DNA from: Spirochaetota bacterium
GTDB lineage: Bacteria > Spirochaetota > UBA12135 > COTS27 > JAFLEE01
DNA length: 12,695 nucleotides
Direction: 5' to 3'
NCBI GenBank assembly: GCA_017302015.1
Contig: JAFLEE010000117.1
Coordinates: 1 to 12,695, forward strand
Part shown: in pieces, positions 12,526-12,695 of the stretch
Numbering within the stretch: the first letter of the stretch is position 1
How the letters are laid out: every line of letters starts with the position of its first letter
Translations under genes and position numbers: made by a program
Notes under the pieces: model-generated
Databases searched by the model: none
The model's input: the letters and a program-made list of their open reading frames with translations, nothing else
What the model was told of the DNA's origin: nothing

Positions 12526-12695
12526 ATGCGGCGGCGCCTGAGACGTCTGCTCTCGATCCTGGCCTTCGCCCTGCTTCTCCTCATGGCCGCCGGCGGCGCG
12601 GGCGCTTTTTGGCTCGCCCAAAGGCCCGGTTCCTGGTATTCCGATCGTTTTCTTTCCCTCACGGGCCTGCTCCTGCGCTTCGAGGCCATCGGCGG
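12526..12695 (+). CDS. Membrane-anchored or exported protein, N-terminal fragment
   Basis: Only 56 codons lie within the window. The N-terminus has a run of arginines (MRRRLRRLL) and a hydrophobic helix of about 20 residues rich in Leu, Ala and Gly, then WLAQRPGSW and LLRFEAIGG. This is a signal anchor followed by the start of an extracytoplasmic domain. The short arginine-rich anchor and the RFEAIGG-like end resemble the beginnings of AsmA/TamB-type envelope proteins, but too little is present to say so with confidence. It begins 15 bases after the cNMP gene in the same frame and probably belongs to the same operon. No Shine-Dalgarno is visible before the ATG. Confidence 0.6.
   Translation, partial: MRRRLRRLLSILAFALLLLMAAGGAGAFWLAQRPGSWYSDRFLSLTGLLLRFEAIG

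Overview
The window is 12.7 kb of GC-rich chromosome (about 60-68% GC in the coding regions sampled by eye). It carries mostly ordinary genes plus two AT-rich stretches. The organism looks like a diderm bacterium: there is a lipoprotein, a secreted LysM protein and UppP. Several proteins resemble, from memory and without a search, families I associate with spirochaetes. These are the two-domain cyclic-nucleotide-binding protein, the anti-sigma-type ATPase, and the lipoprotein + LysM pair, which recalls treponemal TmpA/TmpB. I would guess a high-GC spirochaete or relative, at low to moderate confidence.

Layout. At 1-1573 (+) are the 3' end of accB, a secreted protein of unknown function that starts on a TTG overlapping the accB stop, and a 64-residue protein. 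A bidirectional terminator at about 1596-1628 separates these from the convergent ilvB-ilvN operon (3861 to 1649, -), which encodes acetohydroxyacid synthase. ilvB has a near-consensus promoter and a very short leader holding a seven-codon ORF that overlaps its start. Next comes about 700 bp without a recognisable gene, about 29% GC in its first 300 bp.

At 4581-6460 (+) are a GHKL ATPase of the SpoIIAB/RsbW type, a DUF486 small membrane protein, a possible 32-residue ORF in a hairpin-rich gap, and uppP. At about 6475-7598 is a second AT-rich segment (gene about 42% GC) with an unrecognised single-pass membrane protein on the minus strand, followed by a palindrome-containing spacer. At 9579-7599 (-) a lipoprotein and a LysM protein form a two-gene operon. 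From 9753 (+) run an 86-residue protein, glyA, a double cNMP-domain protein, and the first 56 codons of a membrane-anchored or secreted protein that leaves the window.

Working together: AccB, IlvBN, GlyA and UppP serve fatty-acid, branched-chain amino acid, one-carbon and cell-wall lipid metabolism. The ATPase and cNMP proteins look regulatory. The lipoprotein/LysM pair looks like a cell-envelope module. I see no rRNA, tRNA, CRISPR array, insertion sequence or phage gene. The points most worth checking are the C10 tract between the divergent lipoprotein and glyA operons, the ilvB mini-ORF, the small ORF before uppP, and the lipoprotein/LysM pair. Nothing here proves a new system.
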